From: CF-118 sp035689345
GTDB taxonomy: Bacteria > Chloroflexota > Dormibacteria > Dormibacterales > Dormibacteraceae
Direction of reading: 5' to 3'
DNA length: 47,348 nt
Assembly (NCBI GenBank): GCA_035689345.1
Contig: DASSLR010000073.1
Coordinates: 1 to 47,348, forward strand
Both the position numbers and the translations under genes were made by a program. Shown one piece after another: positions 35,847 through 46,091 of this stretch (the stretch's first letter is position 1; each line of letters begins with the position of its first letter). A model generated the notes under the pieces. That model ran no database searches, was not told the DNA's origin, and saw only the letters and a list, made by a program, of their open reading frames with translations.

Positions 35847-37211
35847 TTGCTGACCGAGCCGCGCACGCGCAACGCTCCGCTGACCCAGGAGGCCCTCGCC
35901 TCGCTCGTCGAGCGCGGCGAGGTGGACACGGTGATCGTGGCCTTCACCGACATGCAGGGCCGCCTCATGGGCAAGCGCGTCGACGCCGAGTATTTCGTCG
36001 AGACGTCGTCGCACGGCGAGTCGACGGAGGGCTGCAACTACCTGCTCACCGTCGACATGGACATGGATCCCGTGCCCGGCTACGAGATGGCGAGCTGGGA
36101 GCGCGGCTACGGCGACTTCGACATGCAGCCGGACTTCGCCACGCTGCGCCGCATCCCGTGGCTCGAGGCCACCGCGCTCGTGCTGTGCGACGTCGGCTGG
36201 CACGACGGGCAGCCCGTGCGCCCATCGCCGCGGCAGGTGTTGCGCGGTCAGGTGGACAGGGCGCGACAGCTCGGCTTCGAGCCGATGTTCGGCTCAGAGC
36301 TGGAGTTCTATCTGCTGCAGGAGACCTACGCGGAAGCCTTCGCGAAGCACTACCGCGACCTGACGCCTTCGGTGCAGTACAACCTCGACTACCACATCCT
36401 CGCCACGACCTACGCGGAGCCGTTCATCCGCTCAGTGCGCAAGGGCATGAAGGCCGCAGGCATCGGCGTCGAGAGCTCGAAGGGCGAGGCGTGGCCGGGC
36501 CAGCAGGAGATCAACTTCCGCTTCGCCGACGCGCTGACCATGGCCGACAACCACGTCGTCTACAAGAACGGCATCAAGGAAATGGCGCAGCAGCAGGGCT
36601 GCTCGGTGACGTTCATGGCGAAGCCCGATCACACGTGGATCGGCAGCTCGTGCCACATCCATTCAAGCCTCTGGAAGGACGGTCGCAACACGTTCGACGG
36701 CGAGTCGGACACGTTCAAGCAGTACCTTGCGGGCCAGATCGCGTGCATGTCGGAGCTCGCGATCTTCCTGGCGCCGAACATCAACTCGTACAAGCGTTAC
36801 GCGGCCGGGACGTGGGCGCCGACCACGCTGGCGTGGGGCCACGACAACCGCACGTGCGGCTTCCGCATCGTCGGCCACGGCCAGCACCTGAGGTCCGAGA
36901 CGCGAATTCCCGGGGCGGACGCAAATCCGTACCTCGCGTTCGCCGCCCTGCTGGCGGCGGGGCTGTACGGCATCGAGCACAAGCTCGAGCTGCCGCCCGC
37001 GTTCACCGGCAACGCGTACGAGTCGAACGTGCAGCGCTTCCCGCACACGCTGCGCGACGCGATCGCCGCGCTGGAGCAGGGCAAGATGGCGCGTCAGGCG
37101 CTCGGCGAGGACGTGGTGGACCACTACCTCAACTACGCCCGCACCGAGCAGGCGCAGTTCGACAAGGTCGTGACCGAGTGGGAGCGGCAGCGCCTGTTCG
37201 AACGCGGATGA
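35847..37211 (+). CDS. Glutamine synthetase-like gamma-glutamyl amine ligase (PuuA-like)
   Basis: 454 residues. GSELEFYLL, GEAWPGQQEINFRF, HIHSSLW, NSYKRYAAGTWAPTTLAWG and RIPGADANPYLAFAALLAAG are the glutamine-synthetase catalytic signatures. The opening GRLMGKRVDAEYFVE and the location beside a PuuD-like hydrolase fit ligases that join Glu to an amine (PuuA, IpuC or GlnA3 type) better than ammonia assimilation. The start is TTG 35847 with AAGGAG only 4 bases before; CTG 35850 would be better spaced. Overlaps the aldehyde dehydrogenase gene by 4 bases. Confidence 0.92.
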   Translation: MLTEPRTRNAPLTQEALASLVERGEVDTVIVAFTDMQGRLMGKRVDAEYFVETSSHGESTEGCNYLLTVDMDMDPVPGYEMASWERGYGDFDMQPDFATLRRIPWLEATALVLCDVGWHDGQPVRPSPRQVLRGQVDRARQLGFEPMFGSELEFYLLQETYAEAFAKHYRDLTPSVQYNLDYHILATTYAEPFIRSVRKGMKAAGIGVESSKGEAWPGQQEINFRFADALTMADNHVVYKNGIKEMAQQQGCSVTFMAKPDHTWIGSSCHIHSSLWKDGRNTFDGESDTFKQYLAGQIACMSELAIFLAPNINSYKRYAAGTWAPTTLAWGHDNRTCGFRIVGHGQHLRSETRIPGADANPYLAFAALLAAGLYGIEHKLELPPAFTGNAYESNVQRFPHTLRDAIAALEQGKMARQALGEDVVDHYLNYARTEQAQFDKVVTEWERQRLFERG

Positions 37212-38560
37212 CTCTCGACGTCATCAACCCCGCGACCGAGAAGGCCATCGCGCACCTCGATCGCGCGGGGGTCGACGAGACGGACCGCGCCGTCGCGGCC
37301 GCGCGGGCCGCGTTCCCGGCCTGGCGTGCCGTGAAGCCGGCCGACCGCGCCCGCCTGCTGCGACGCGTCGCCGCGCTCGTGGAGGCGCGCGGCGAGGAGC
37401 TGGCGCGGCTGGAGACGTCCAACGTGGGCAAGCCGCTGGCCGACTCGCGCTGGGAGATGGGAATGGTGGCCGACGTCTTCCACTTCTACGCCGGCGCCAT
37501 CGACAAGCACTACGGCGAGACGATCCCGGTGGCGGGTGGGATCGACATGACCTTCCGCGAGCCGCTCGGCGTGGTCGGGCTCATAGTGCCGTGGAACTTC
37601 CCGCTGATGCTCGCCTCGTGGAAGCTCGGCCCCGCGCTCGCGTGTGGCAACACCGTCGTCCTGAAGCCGGCCGAGCTGACGCCGCTCACGGCGCTGCGGT
37701 TCGCCAAGATCGCGCTCGAGGCCGGCCTGCCCGAGGGAGTGGTCAACGTGGTCGTCGGCCCTGGCTCGACGGTCGGCGAGCGGCTGATCGCTCATCCCGA
37801 CGTGGCCAAGATCGCGTTCACCGGGTCCACGGAGGTCGGGCGGCGCGTGATGGAAGGAGCCGCGGCGACGATCAAGCGCGTGACGCTCGAGCTCGGCGGC
37901 AAGTCGGCCAACGTGATCTTCGAGGACGCGGACCTGGAGAAGGCCGCGGCGTCGGCGCCCGGCTCGGTGTTCGGCAACGCCGGGCAGGATTGCTGCGCGC
38001 GCTCCCGCATCCTGGTCCAGCGATCGGCCTACGAAAAGTTCACCGGGTTGCTGACCGAGGCCACGCGGCGTTTCAAGGTCGGCGATCCGGAAGCCGAGGG
38101 TACCGATATGGGGCCGCTCATCTCCGCTTCGCACCGCAAGCTGGTGGCTTCGTTCGTCGACGGCACGACCATGTTCAAGGGCGACGTGCCTGCGGGCCCG
38201 GGCTTCTGGTATCCGTGCACTCTGGTGGAGGCGTCGAGCTCCGACCGCGTCGCGCGCGAGGAGGTGTTCGGGCCGGTGGCGGCGATCATCCCGTTCACGG
38301 ACGAGGCGGAGGCGATTCGCATCGCCAACGACACGCCTTACGGCTTGTCGGGCTCGATCTGGACGCGCGATGGAGCGCGCGCCGTGCGCGTCGCGCGCGC
38401 CATCGACACCGGGGTGCTTTCGCTCAACTCGAACACGTCGGTGCGCGTCGCGACGCCGTTCGGAGGTTTCAAGCAGTCAGGTTTCGGGCGCGAGCTGGGC
38501 ATGCATGCGATGGACGGTTACTCGGAGGTGAAGAACGTCTTCATGTCGACGGATGGGTAG
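37208..38560 (+). CDS. Aldehyde dehydrogenase, NAD(P)+-dependent
   Basis: 450 residues. VPWNFPLMLASWKLGPALACGN, FTGSTEVGRRV (cofactor loop), ELGGKSANVIFEDAD with the general-base Glu (about 228), GQDCCARSR with nucleophile Cys 262, and EEVFGPVAAIIPF are all intact. Slightly shorter than the usual 480 or so. In its operon it would oxidise the gamma-glutamyl aminoaldehyde, as PuuC does, though no PuuB-like oxidase is in view. Overlaps the ligase by ATGA and the SDR by 8 bases. Confidence 0.94.
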   Translation: MTLDVINPATEKAIAHLDRAGVDETDRAVAAARAAFPAWRAVKPADRARLLRRVAALVEARGEELARLETSNVGKPLADSRWEMGMVADVFHFYAGAIDKHYGETIPVAGGIDMTFREPLGVVGLIVPWNFPLMLASWKLGPALACGNTVVLKPAELTPLTALRFAKIALEAGLPEGVVNVVVGPGSTVGERLIAHPDVAKIAFTGSTEVGRRVMEGAAATIKRVTLELGGKSANVIFEDADLEKAAASAPGSVFGNAGQDCCARSRILVQRSAYEKFTGLLTEATRRFKVGDPEAEGTDMGPLISASHRKLVASFVDGTTMFKGDVPAGPGFWYPCTLVEASSSDRVAREEVFGPVAAIIPFTDEAEAIRIANDTPYGLSGSIWTRDGARAVRVARAIDTGVLSLNSNTSVRVATPFGGFKQSGFGRELGMHAMDGYSEVKNVFMSTDG

Positions 38561-39320
38561 GCTCGATGGCAAAGTTGCGGTGATCACCGGTGCGGCCGGC
38601 GGCATCGGCCGCGAAGCCGCGATCCTGTTTTCCTCGGAGGGCGCCGCCGTCTGCATCGCGGACGTAGGTCGCGAAGCGGGCGAGAAGGCGGCCGCGGAGT
38701 GCCGCGAGGCTTTCTTCTTCCAGGCCGACGTGAGCGACCCGAAGAGCGTGCAGGCGATGTACGCGGAGACGAAGAATCGCTACGGCAAGATCAACGTGCT
38801 CTACAACAACGCGGGCATCATGCCCGCGGACGACGACTCGATCCTCACCACCGAACCTGATGCGTGGGATCGCGTGCAGGCAGTCAACGCCAAGGGCGTC
38901 TACCTCTGCTGCAAGTACGGCATCCCGCACCTGCTGGAAGCGGGCGGCGGGTCGGTGATTAACGTAGCGTCCTTCGTCGCCATCGTCGGCGCGGCCACGT
39001 CGCAGATCGGCTACACGGCTTCGAAGGGCGCGGTCCTATCGATGAGCCGCGAGCTCGCGGTCCAGTTCGCGCGCCAGGGCGTGCGCGTCAACGCGCTGTG
39101 CCCGGGCCCGGTGGAGACGCCGCTGTTGATGCGGCTCTTCTCGGAAACCCCAGGCGCCTACGAACGTAGGCGCGTGCATCTGCCCATGGGCCGGCTGGCG
39201 AAGGCGCGTGAGATCGCCAACGCTGCGCTGTTCCTGGCGAGCGACGAGTCGAGCTACGTGAACGGTTCGACCTTCCTGGTCGACGGCGGCCTGACGGCCG
39301 CTTACGTGACGCCCGAATAG
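38553..39320 (+). CDS. Short-chain dehydrogenase/reductase
   Basis: 255 residues, classical SDR. ITGAAGGIGREAA binds the cofactor, YNNAGIM is the central motif, VINVASFVAIVGA carries the catalytic Ser, YTASKGAV the Tyr/Lys pair, and ALCPGPVETPLL the PG motif. Asp in CIADVGRE suggests NAD(H) preference. It begins within the aldehyde dehydrogenase gene and ends at the start of azlC. It could replace the missing oxidase step or act on a related alcohol; inference only. Confidence 0.93.
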   Translation: MGRLDGKVAVITGAAGGIGREAAILFSSEGAAVCIADVGREAGEKAAAECREAFFFQADVSDPKSVQAMYAETKNRYGKINVLYNNAGIMPADDDSILTTEPDAWDRVQAVNAKGVYLCCKYGIPHLLEAGGGSVINVASFVAIVGAATSQIGYTASKGAVLSMSRELAVQFARQGVRVNALCPGPVETPLLMRLFSETPGAYERRRVHLPMGRLAKAREIANAALFLASDESSYVNGSTFLVDGGLTAAYVTPE

Positions 39321-39973
39321 ACAACCGGCGCGCGATCACGCGCGATGCCCTCGGCATCGCCATCGCCACAGGCGCGTACGCGCTGTCGTTCGGCGCCCTT
39401 TCGGTCACCGCCGGGCTGTCCATCGCGCAGACGTGCGTCCTCTCGCTGCTGATGTTCACGGGCGCGTCCCAGTTCGCATACATCGGGGTGGTCGGGGCGG
39501 GCGGGAACCTGTGGGCGGGCGCGGCCACGGCCGCGCTGCTGGGCACCCGCAACGCGCTGTACGGCATGCGCCTGGCGACCATGCTCCAGGCCACGGGGCT
39601 GCGGCGGTTCGCGGCCGCGCATTTCGTCATCGACGAGACGACGGCCATGGCCATCGCGCGGGAAACGCCCGCGGACAGCCGCTACGCGTACTGGGCGACT
39701 GCGATCGCGCTGTTCGCCCTCTGGAACCTCGGCACGCTGATCGGCGCCCTCGCCACACATCTGCTCCCCAACCCCAAAGCTCTTGGGCTCGACGCGGCTC
39801 CGCCCGCCGCCTTCGTGGCCCTCCTGGCGCCGCGATTGCGAGCGCGCGAACCGCTGGCGATCGCGTTCGCGGCCGCCTTGGTTGCGCTGGTGGCCCTGCC
39901 TTTCGTTCCGGCGGGCGTGCCCTTGTTGATCGTGGCTGCGCTCGTCGTGATCTACGGGATCCGGCCGCGATGA
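39317..39973 (+). CDS. azlC: AzlC-family branched-chain amino acid exporter subunit with probable ATA start
   Basis: 218 residues if started at ATA 39317; only 173 from the first ATG (39452). The lost part (YALSFGALSVTAGLSI and TCVLSLLMFTGASQFA) is a hallmark of AzlC and lies in frame, so the true start is upstream. No ATG, GTG or TTG occurs in frame between the preceding stop and 39452. ATA overlaps the SDR stop as ATAG, mirroring the ATGA overlaps of neighbouring genes. The rest has LLGTRNALYGMRL and FVIDETTAMAI, typical of AzlC. With AzlD it exports branched-chain or similar amino acids. Confidence 0.88.
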   Translation: MDNRRAITRDALGIAIATGAYALSFGALSVTAGLSIAQTCVLSLLMFTGASQFAYIGVVGAGGNLWAGAATAALLGTRNALYGMRLATMLQATGLRRFAAAHFVIDETTAMAIARETPADSRYAYWATAIALFALWNLGTLIGALATHLLPNPKALGLDAAPPAAFVALLAPRLRAREPLAIAFAAALVALVALPFVPAGVPLLIVAALVVIYGIRPR

Positions 39974-40272
39974 CCGGCTGGGCGCCGCTGCTCGTGGCGG
40001 GCGCCGCGTGCTATGCGATCAAGCTTGCGGGACTCTCGCTTCCGCAGAGATTCCTCGGAGCGCCGCGCGTGCAGCGCATCGTGCCGCTCCTGCCGGTGGC
40101 GCTGCTCGCGGCGCTGGTCGCCACCAGCACGTTCTCCACCGGACGGCATCTCGTTCTCGATGCGCGCGCCGGCGCGCTGGCGGTGGCCGTGGTGGCGGTG
40201 CTGCTCCGAGCGCCCTTCCTCGTGGTCGTGGCGGCCGGCGCGGCCACGGCGGCGCTTCTGCGGCTCGTGTGA
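39970..40272 (+). CDS. azlD: AzlD-family small subunit
   Basis: 100 residues with about three or four hydrophobic segments (LLVAGAACYAIKLAG, RIVPLLPVALLAALVAT, GALAVAVVAVLLRAPFLVVV). The pattern of AzlD is clear, including the Leu-Pro-x-RFLG region near residue 27. It overlaps azlC by ATGA and ends the operon; the methyltransferase gene begins 22 bases later. Confidence 0.9.
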   Translation: MTGWAPLLVAGAACYAIKLAGLSLPQRFLGAPRVQRIVPLLPVALLAALVATSTFSTGRHLVLDARAGALAVAVVAVLLRAPFLVVVAAGAATAALLRLV

Positions 40273-40280
40273 GGCGGGTC

Positions 40281-40286
40281 TAAGCT
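40281..40286 (+). promoter_or_regulatory. -10-like hexamer TAAGCT for leaderless methyltransferase gene
   Basis: TAAGCT ends 8 bases before the ATG at 40295, and no Shine-Dalgarno lies between. A separate promoter inside the azlD-methyltransferase gap is likely. No -35 element is recognised. Confidence 0.45.
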
Positions 40287-40294
40287 AGCGCCGC

Positions 40295-41101
40295 ATGTCG
40301 TTTCGGGATGCCTACAGGAACGTTTACGGGGCATTCGATTCGGAGCTCGCACAGAAGCTCAGGCACGAAGCCCACGGTGAGGACGACGTAGGGCAGCAAT
40401 CGTGGGTGATGGTCTCGGAACTTCGCGAATCGATGTCTCTTCTGCGCCTGTCCGCTCACAGCAGCATCCTCGACCTTGGATGTGGAGCTGCCGGCCCGCT
40501 CACATTTATGGTCGAGTCAGCCGGCTGCCGAGGCGTTGGAATCGACGTCAGCCCGGCGGCGATTCAATCGGGTCGAGCCCGTGCCGAGGCGCTCGGAGTG
40601 GCGGGACAGGTGTCATTGGAGCAGGCGGATCTCAACTCGGAGCTGTCCTTCGACAATCACTCGTTTGACGCCGCGATTTCCATTGATGTGGTGCTGCACG
40701 TGCGCGACCGCGCGCAGCTGTTCGGCGAAGTGGCCCGTATCCTGACGCCGGCTGGTCGGTTCTGGCTCACAGATGCAGCGGTACTGGTGGGCCCCATATC
40801 GAACCAGGATGTAAGCGTCCGTTTCCCGCTCGGTTATTCAAACATCGTGCCCGCCGGCTTCAACGAGCGCGCGCTGGAAGCGGCGGGGATGCAGGTCGTC
40901 GCGGTCGACGACCGAACACCAGCACTGATTGCCAGAGCGAGGGCTCGGCTGGCTGCTCGCATTGCGCATCGCGAAGAGGTCGAGCTGGCTGAGGGCCACG
41001 ATGGGTTCGAAGCTCAGGGTGCTTACCTGGAAGCCGTCGCGGCGCTGGCCGAGCGGGGCGCCCTGGCGCGCTTCTCCTATATCGCGGAGAAGCCTGCCTA
41101 G
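40295..41101 (+). CDS. Class I SAM-dependent methyltransferase
   Basis: 268 residues. SILDLGCGAAGPLTF (motif I, glycine-rich SAM loop, about residues 58-72), GVGIDVSPAAIQSGRARAEALG (motif II), FDAAISIDVVLHVRDRAQLF (motif IV) and GRFWLTDAAVL (motif V/VI) are clear. Substrate unknown. Its codon usage has more A/T at third positions than most neighbours, for example around 40400-40800, a weak hint of later acquisition. Its stop shares CTAG with the convergent mannosidase. Confidence 0.9.
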   Translation: MSFRDAYRNVYGAFDSELAQKLRHEAHGEDDVGQQSWVMVSELRESMSLLRLSAHSSILDLGCGAAGPLTFMVESAGCRGVGIDVSPAAIQSGRARAEALGVAGQVSLEQADLNSELSFDNHSFDAAISIDVVLHVRDRAQLFGEVARILTPAGRFWLTDAAVLVGPISNQDVSVRFPLGYSNIVPAGFNERALEAAGMQVVAVDDRTPALIARARARLAARIAHREEVELAEGHDGFEAQGAYLEAVAALAERGALARFSYIAEKPA

Positions 41102-43794
41102 GCCTCGAGCTTCAGCGTCACGATCTGGAAGGGTCTGAACTCGAGCTCGAGCCCTGTCTCGGAACGTTCGCGCTCGAGCAGGTCGCACAGGGTCACTCGC
41201 CGCGCCGGCAGGGTCGTCGTGATGCGCGCCCGGCACGGCCGGCCCCAGGCCTCGTAGAGCCGGACGATCACCGCATCCGAATCCTCGGCTGGCTTGATCG
41301 CTTCGACGATCACCTGCCGGGTGTCGACCTCGACCAGCGATCGCGAGGTGCCCGGAGCGAGCCGCGTCGGCAGCCTCAGGATGCGATCGTTGAGATCCTC
41401 CGCCGCTTCGATCACCCCCGCTTCTCGCCAGTTTCTGGAGTGAGGCATAAGCGCGTAGGTGAACCCATGGGGGCCCTGGTCAGCGTTCGGATCAGGGTGG
41501 GTCGGTGCTCGCAAGAGTGACAACCGCATCACCGAGTCATGGATGTCGTATCCGTGCTTGGAGTCGTTCAGCAGCGCGACACCGTACTCATCGTCACCCA
41601 GGTCGGCCCAGCGCTGAGCGCACACCTCGAACATCGCTCGCGCCTGGCTCGTTTCGAAGTGGGTCGGGCGCCGCACGTGGCCGAACTGGATCTCATACGT
41701 CGCCTCGGGCGCGTTGACCGTCACAGGAAACGCGACCTTCAGGATCTTGTGCCGCTCGTGCCAGACGACCGCTGTGAGGAACCGCAGCACGCGCGAACCC
41801 GAGTCGAGCGACATCACCTGAGTGATGTCCGACTGGCCAAAGACGCGGGTGAAGCGTAGGGTTCCTCGACCCCCGGACGTCGTCTCGACATTCTCGACGC
41901 GCGTGAGCTCGACATAGGACTGGCGGTGCTCGAAATCGAGGTCCCAGGCATCCCAGCGTCGTGGGTTGTCGTCGTGGAGCTCGAGGACATTGCCCTTTGC
42001 GCTGAGCACCTCTCGGCGTGCCTCTTTGTCCCAGATCGAGGTCAGCAAACACCGGTCGTCCCACTCGACGCGCAGGTACTCGTTCTCCATGCTGTGGCCT
42101 GACACAGCCACTGGCTCGATGTCACGCCGGACTGGGCCAGTCGACCACCCGCAAGACGGCACGGTCACCTGTACGAGCTCACGGTTCACCTCCACCAGTT
42201 CGGTACGCGTGTGTGAGCTCGAGTTGAAGAAGGTCTGCTGCCTACCGCTGCCGCCGATCGCGCCGACGATGCCGTCGACGGTCAAGTGCCCCACCTCATC
42301 TGAGAGCAGGTTGCTCAGTGCGCGGTCCGCCTCGTGGTAGACCCAATCGATGCTCGACCCGGGGAGGATGTCGTGGAACTGGTTGAGCAGGAGTTTCTTC
42401 CACGCGGCCTCCAGGGCCTCGCGCGGAAACTTGCCCGCCGCTGCGCACCACATTTCCGCTTCGTGCAATGCGTGCTGCACGCGCCGGTTCCACTGCTTGG
42501 TCCGCGCTTGACTCGTGTAAGTGCCGCGGTGCAGCTCGAAGTACAGCTCGCCCTTGACGACCGCCAGATCCTTCGCTTCGGCGGCAGCCTGGTCGAAGAA
42601 ATCCGACGCTTTTCCGATCGGAATCCCGAACGAGTGCGCCGCATCGATCATCTCCTCGGTGGCGCCGCCGCCGCCGTCTCCGTAGCCGAAGAGATAGAGA
42701 GAGCGGTTCGAGGACGCCGCGTCCTTGAAGTTGCGCGCGCTGAACTCGAGCTGCTCGGAGCTGAAGTCGCCGTTGTACGTGTCCGCGGGCGGGAAGTGCG
42801 TCAAGACGCGCGTGCCGTCGATGCCCTCCCACCAGAACGTGTGGTGCTCGGGCTTGTTGGTGTCGTTCCAGGACAGCTTCTGGGTGAGGAAGTAGTCGCA
42901 GCCCGATTCCTTGATGAGCTGCGGCAGGTTGCCGGGATAGCCGAACACGTCGGGCAGCCACAGGATTCGCGTCTCCACGCCGAACTCGCGCATGAAGAAG
43001 CGCTTGCCGTGCAGCAGCTGCCGCACCAGCGACTCGCCCGACGGGAGATTGCAGTCGGCCTCCACCCACATGGCGCCGACCGCCTCCCATTGCCCCGCCG
43101 CGACCTTCTCCTTGATGCGCTCGTAGAGATCGGGGTACGAGTCCTTGACCCAGACGTACTGCGCGGGCTGCGAGCACGCGAACACGTAGTCGGGGTGCTG
43201 GTCCATCAACGCGAGCTGCGAGGACCAGCTGCGCGCACACTTGCGCCGCGCCTCGCGCAGCGGCCACAGCCAGGCGGTGTCGATGTGGGCGTGGCCGACG
43301 GCGGTGACCGCGTGTGTACCGAGGCCGGGTCGCGATTCCGAGCGCAGCTCCGGCTCCCACAACGCGAGGCGAGCTTCGTTGAGCACGAAGAGCGGATCAG
43401 GCGATTCGCGCAGCTCGATCATCGAATCGGCGGGCACGGCGCCCGCCAGGGTCGGCATCGGGTTGGCGGCCGCCTCGAGGTAGAAGTCGACCTCCGGGCC
43501 CTCGACGGGCAGCCGGTTGTGGTTCGGGTCGACGCCGCGCCAGGCCCGGCCGTCCTTCCACGCCAGCGCCTCGCACGAGAAACCCGTGGGCAGGTGCCAG
43601 CCGAGGTCGATCACTGCGATCACCGGCCTGCCCGCCCACTCGTCCGGCACCCGGCCCCTCACGCGGAACCACGTGGTACTCCAGGGCGGGCCCCACGGGT
43701 CGCCCACGCGGAAGGGCTTGAAGTCGCCTTGCATCGCGGCGGCATACGGGATGGGCTCGCCGCGGACCACGAACGCCGTCAGCTCGAGCTCCAT
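41098..43794 (-). CDS. GH38 alpha-mannosidase family glycoside hydrolase
   Basis: 898 residues from ATG 43794 (TTG 43815 would add seven). The GH38 catalytic domain has GHAHIDTAWLWP (His and Asp Zn ligands, about 167-178) and LWLPDVFGYPGNLPQ with the nucleophile Asp (about 282). HHTFWWEGIDGTRVLTHFPP and a Gly-rich GYGDGGGG follow, then the long beta-sandwich C-terminal region. It removes alpha-mannose residues and needs Zn. There is no signal peptide, so cytosolic glycan turnover is likely. Its start faces the GNAT gene only about 20 bases away, and its stop shares CTAG with the methyltransferase stop. Confidence 0.94.
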   Translation of the reverse strand: MELELTAFVVRGEPIPYAAAMQGDFKPFRVGDPWGPPWSTTWFRVRGRVPDEWAGRPVIAVIDLGWHLPTGFSCEALAWKDGRAWRGVDPNHNRLPVEGPEVDFYLEAAANPMPTLAGAVPADSMIELRESPDPLFVLNEARLALWEPELRSESRPGLGTHAVTAVGHAHIDTAWLWPLREARRKCARSWSSQLALMDQHPDYVFACSQPAQYVWVKDSYPDLYERIKEKVAAGQWEAVGAMWVEADCNLPSGESLVRQLLHGKRFFMREFGVETRILWLPDVFGYPGNLPQLIKESGCDYFLTQKLSWNDTNKPEHHTFWWEGIDGTRVLTHFPPADTYNGDFSSEQLEFSARNFKDAASSNRSLYLFGYGDGGGGATEEMIDAAHSFGIPIGKASDFFDQAAAEAKDLAVVKGELYFELHRGTYTSQARTKQWNRRVQHALHEAEMWCAAAGKFPREALEAAWKKLLLNQFHDILPGSSIDWVYHEADRALSNLLSDEVGHLTVDGIVGAIGGSGRQQTFFNSSSHTRTELVEVNRELVQVTVPSCGWSTGPVRRDIEPVAVSGHSMENEYLRVEWDDRCLLTSIWDKEARREVLSAKGNVLELHDDNPRRWDAWDLDFEHRQSYVELTRVENVETTSGGRGTLRFTRVFGQSDITQVMSLDSGSRVLRFLTAVVWHERHKILKVAFPVTVNAPEATYEIQFGHVRRPTHFETSQARAMFEVCAQRWADLGDDEYGVALLNDSKHGYDIHDSVMRLSLLRAPTHPDPNADQGPHGFTYALMPHSRNWREAGVIEAAEDLNDRILRLPTRLAPGTSRSLVEVDTRQVIVEAIKPAEDSDAVIVRLYEAWGRPCRARITTTLPARRVTLCDLLERERSETGLELEFRPFQIVTLKLEA

Positions 43795-43802
43795 CCGGCG
43801 CT

Positions 43803-43808
43803 TAGTCT
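43803..43808 (+). promoter_or_regulatory. -10-like hexamer TAGTCT for leaderless GNAT gene
   Basis: TAGTCT ends 6 bases before ATG 43815. The gap to the divergent mannosidase start (43794) is only 20 bases, so any -35 contacts would fall inside the mannosidase coding sequence. Confidence 0.45.
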
Positions 43809-43814
43809 GTGGCA

Positions 43815-44239
43815 ATGCGCATCGACGCCGCGACGGAGGCCACGCCCGAGCTGCTGGAGGCCCTTACGTCGCTGCTGCCGCAGCTAAACCCGCAGCTTCG
43901 GCCCCTGACCATGGAGCGGCTCGCGCGGGTCGTGGCCGATCCCGCCACCACTTTGCTGGTCGTAAGCGACGGCGATAACCGGATCGTCGGCACCGCCGCG
44001 GTGCTCGTGTACGCGACGCCCGCCTACGTCAAGGCGCGGGTCGAAGACGTGGTCGTCGACGAGAGCGCCCGCGGCAAGGGCGTCGGCGACGCGCTGGTGC
44101 GCAGGTGCATAGAGGTCGCGCGCGAGCGGGGAGCAGAGATCGTGGAGCTGCAGTCGGCGCGCTGGCGGGAGGTCGCGAACCGGCTCTATCCGCGCCTCGG
44201 CTTCCAGTTGCGCGAGTCGAACCTCTATCGGCTCGACCT

Positions 44240-44243
<4 letters not shown>
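43815..44243 (+). CDS. GNAT N-acetyltransferase
   Basis: 142 residues. The central VEDVVVDESARGKGVGDALVRRCIEVARERG carries the acetyl-CoA loop RGKGVG (motif A). VGTAAVLVY is the preceding strand, and LYPRLGFQLRESNLYRL is the usual C-terminal motif B. It transfers acetyl from acetyl-CoA to an amine; substrate unknown. Lies between the mannosidase (divergent) and PepF (convergent, sharing stop bases CTAG at 44240-44243). Confidence 0.92.
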
Positions 44244-46054
<1,811 letters not shown>

Positions 46055-46063
46055 GTCTTTCCT

Positions 46064-46069
46064 AATGTA
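46064..46069 (-). promoter_or_regulatory. -10-like hexamer TACATT ahead of pepF
   Basis: TACATT on the minus strand lies 9 bases before GTG 46054, within the 37-base gap to the alpha/beta-hydrolase gene. Because AGG also sits here, either a leaderless or a very short-leader start is possible. Confidence 0.35.
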
Positions 46070-46078
46070 GCTCGGCAC

Positions 46079-46084
46079 TAGGAT
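46079..46084 (+). promoter_or_regulatory. -10-like hexamer TAGGAT for alpha/beta-hydrolase gene
   Basis: TAGGAT ends 7 bases before GTG 46092. The preceding bases are shared with the pepF promoter region, so the two promoters must overlap. Confidence 0.42.
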
Positions 46085-46091
46085 TGAGGTC

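Noticed and set aside
36158..37207. N-terminal half of an 800-residue ORF fused to the aldehyde dehydrogenase
   Set aside because: It lies out of phase inside the PuuA-like gene and is Arg/Ala/Gly-rich; ATG 37208 with an ATGA overlap is the proper start.
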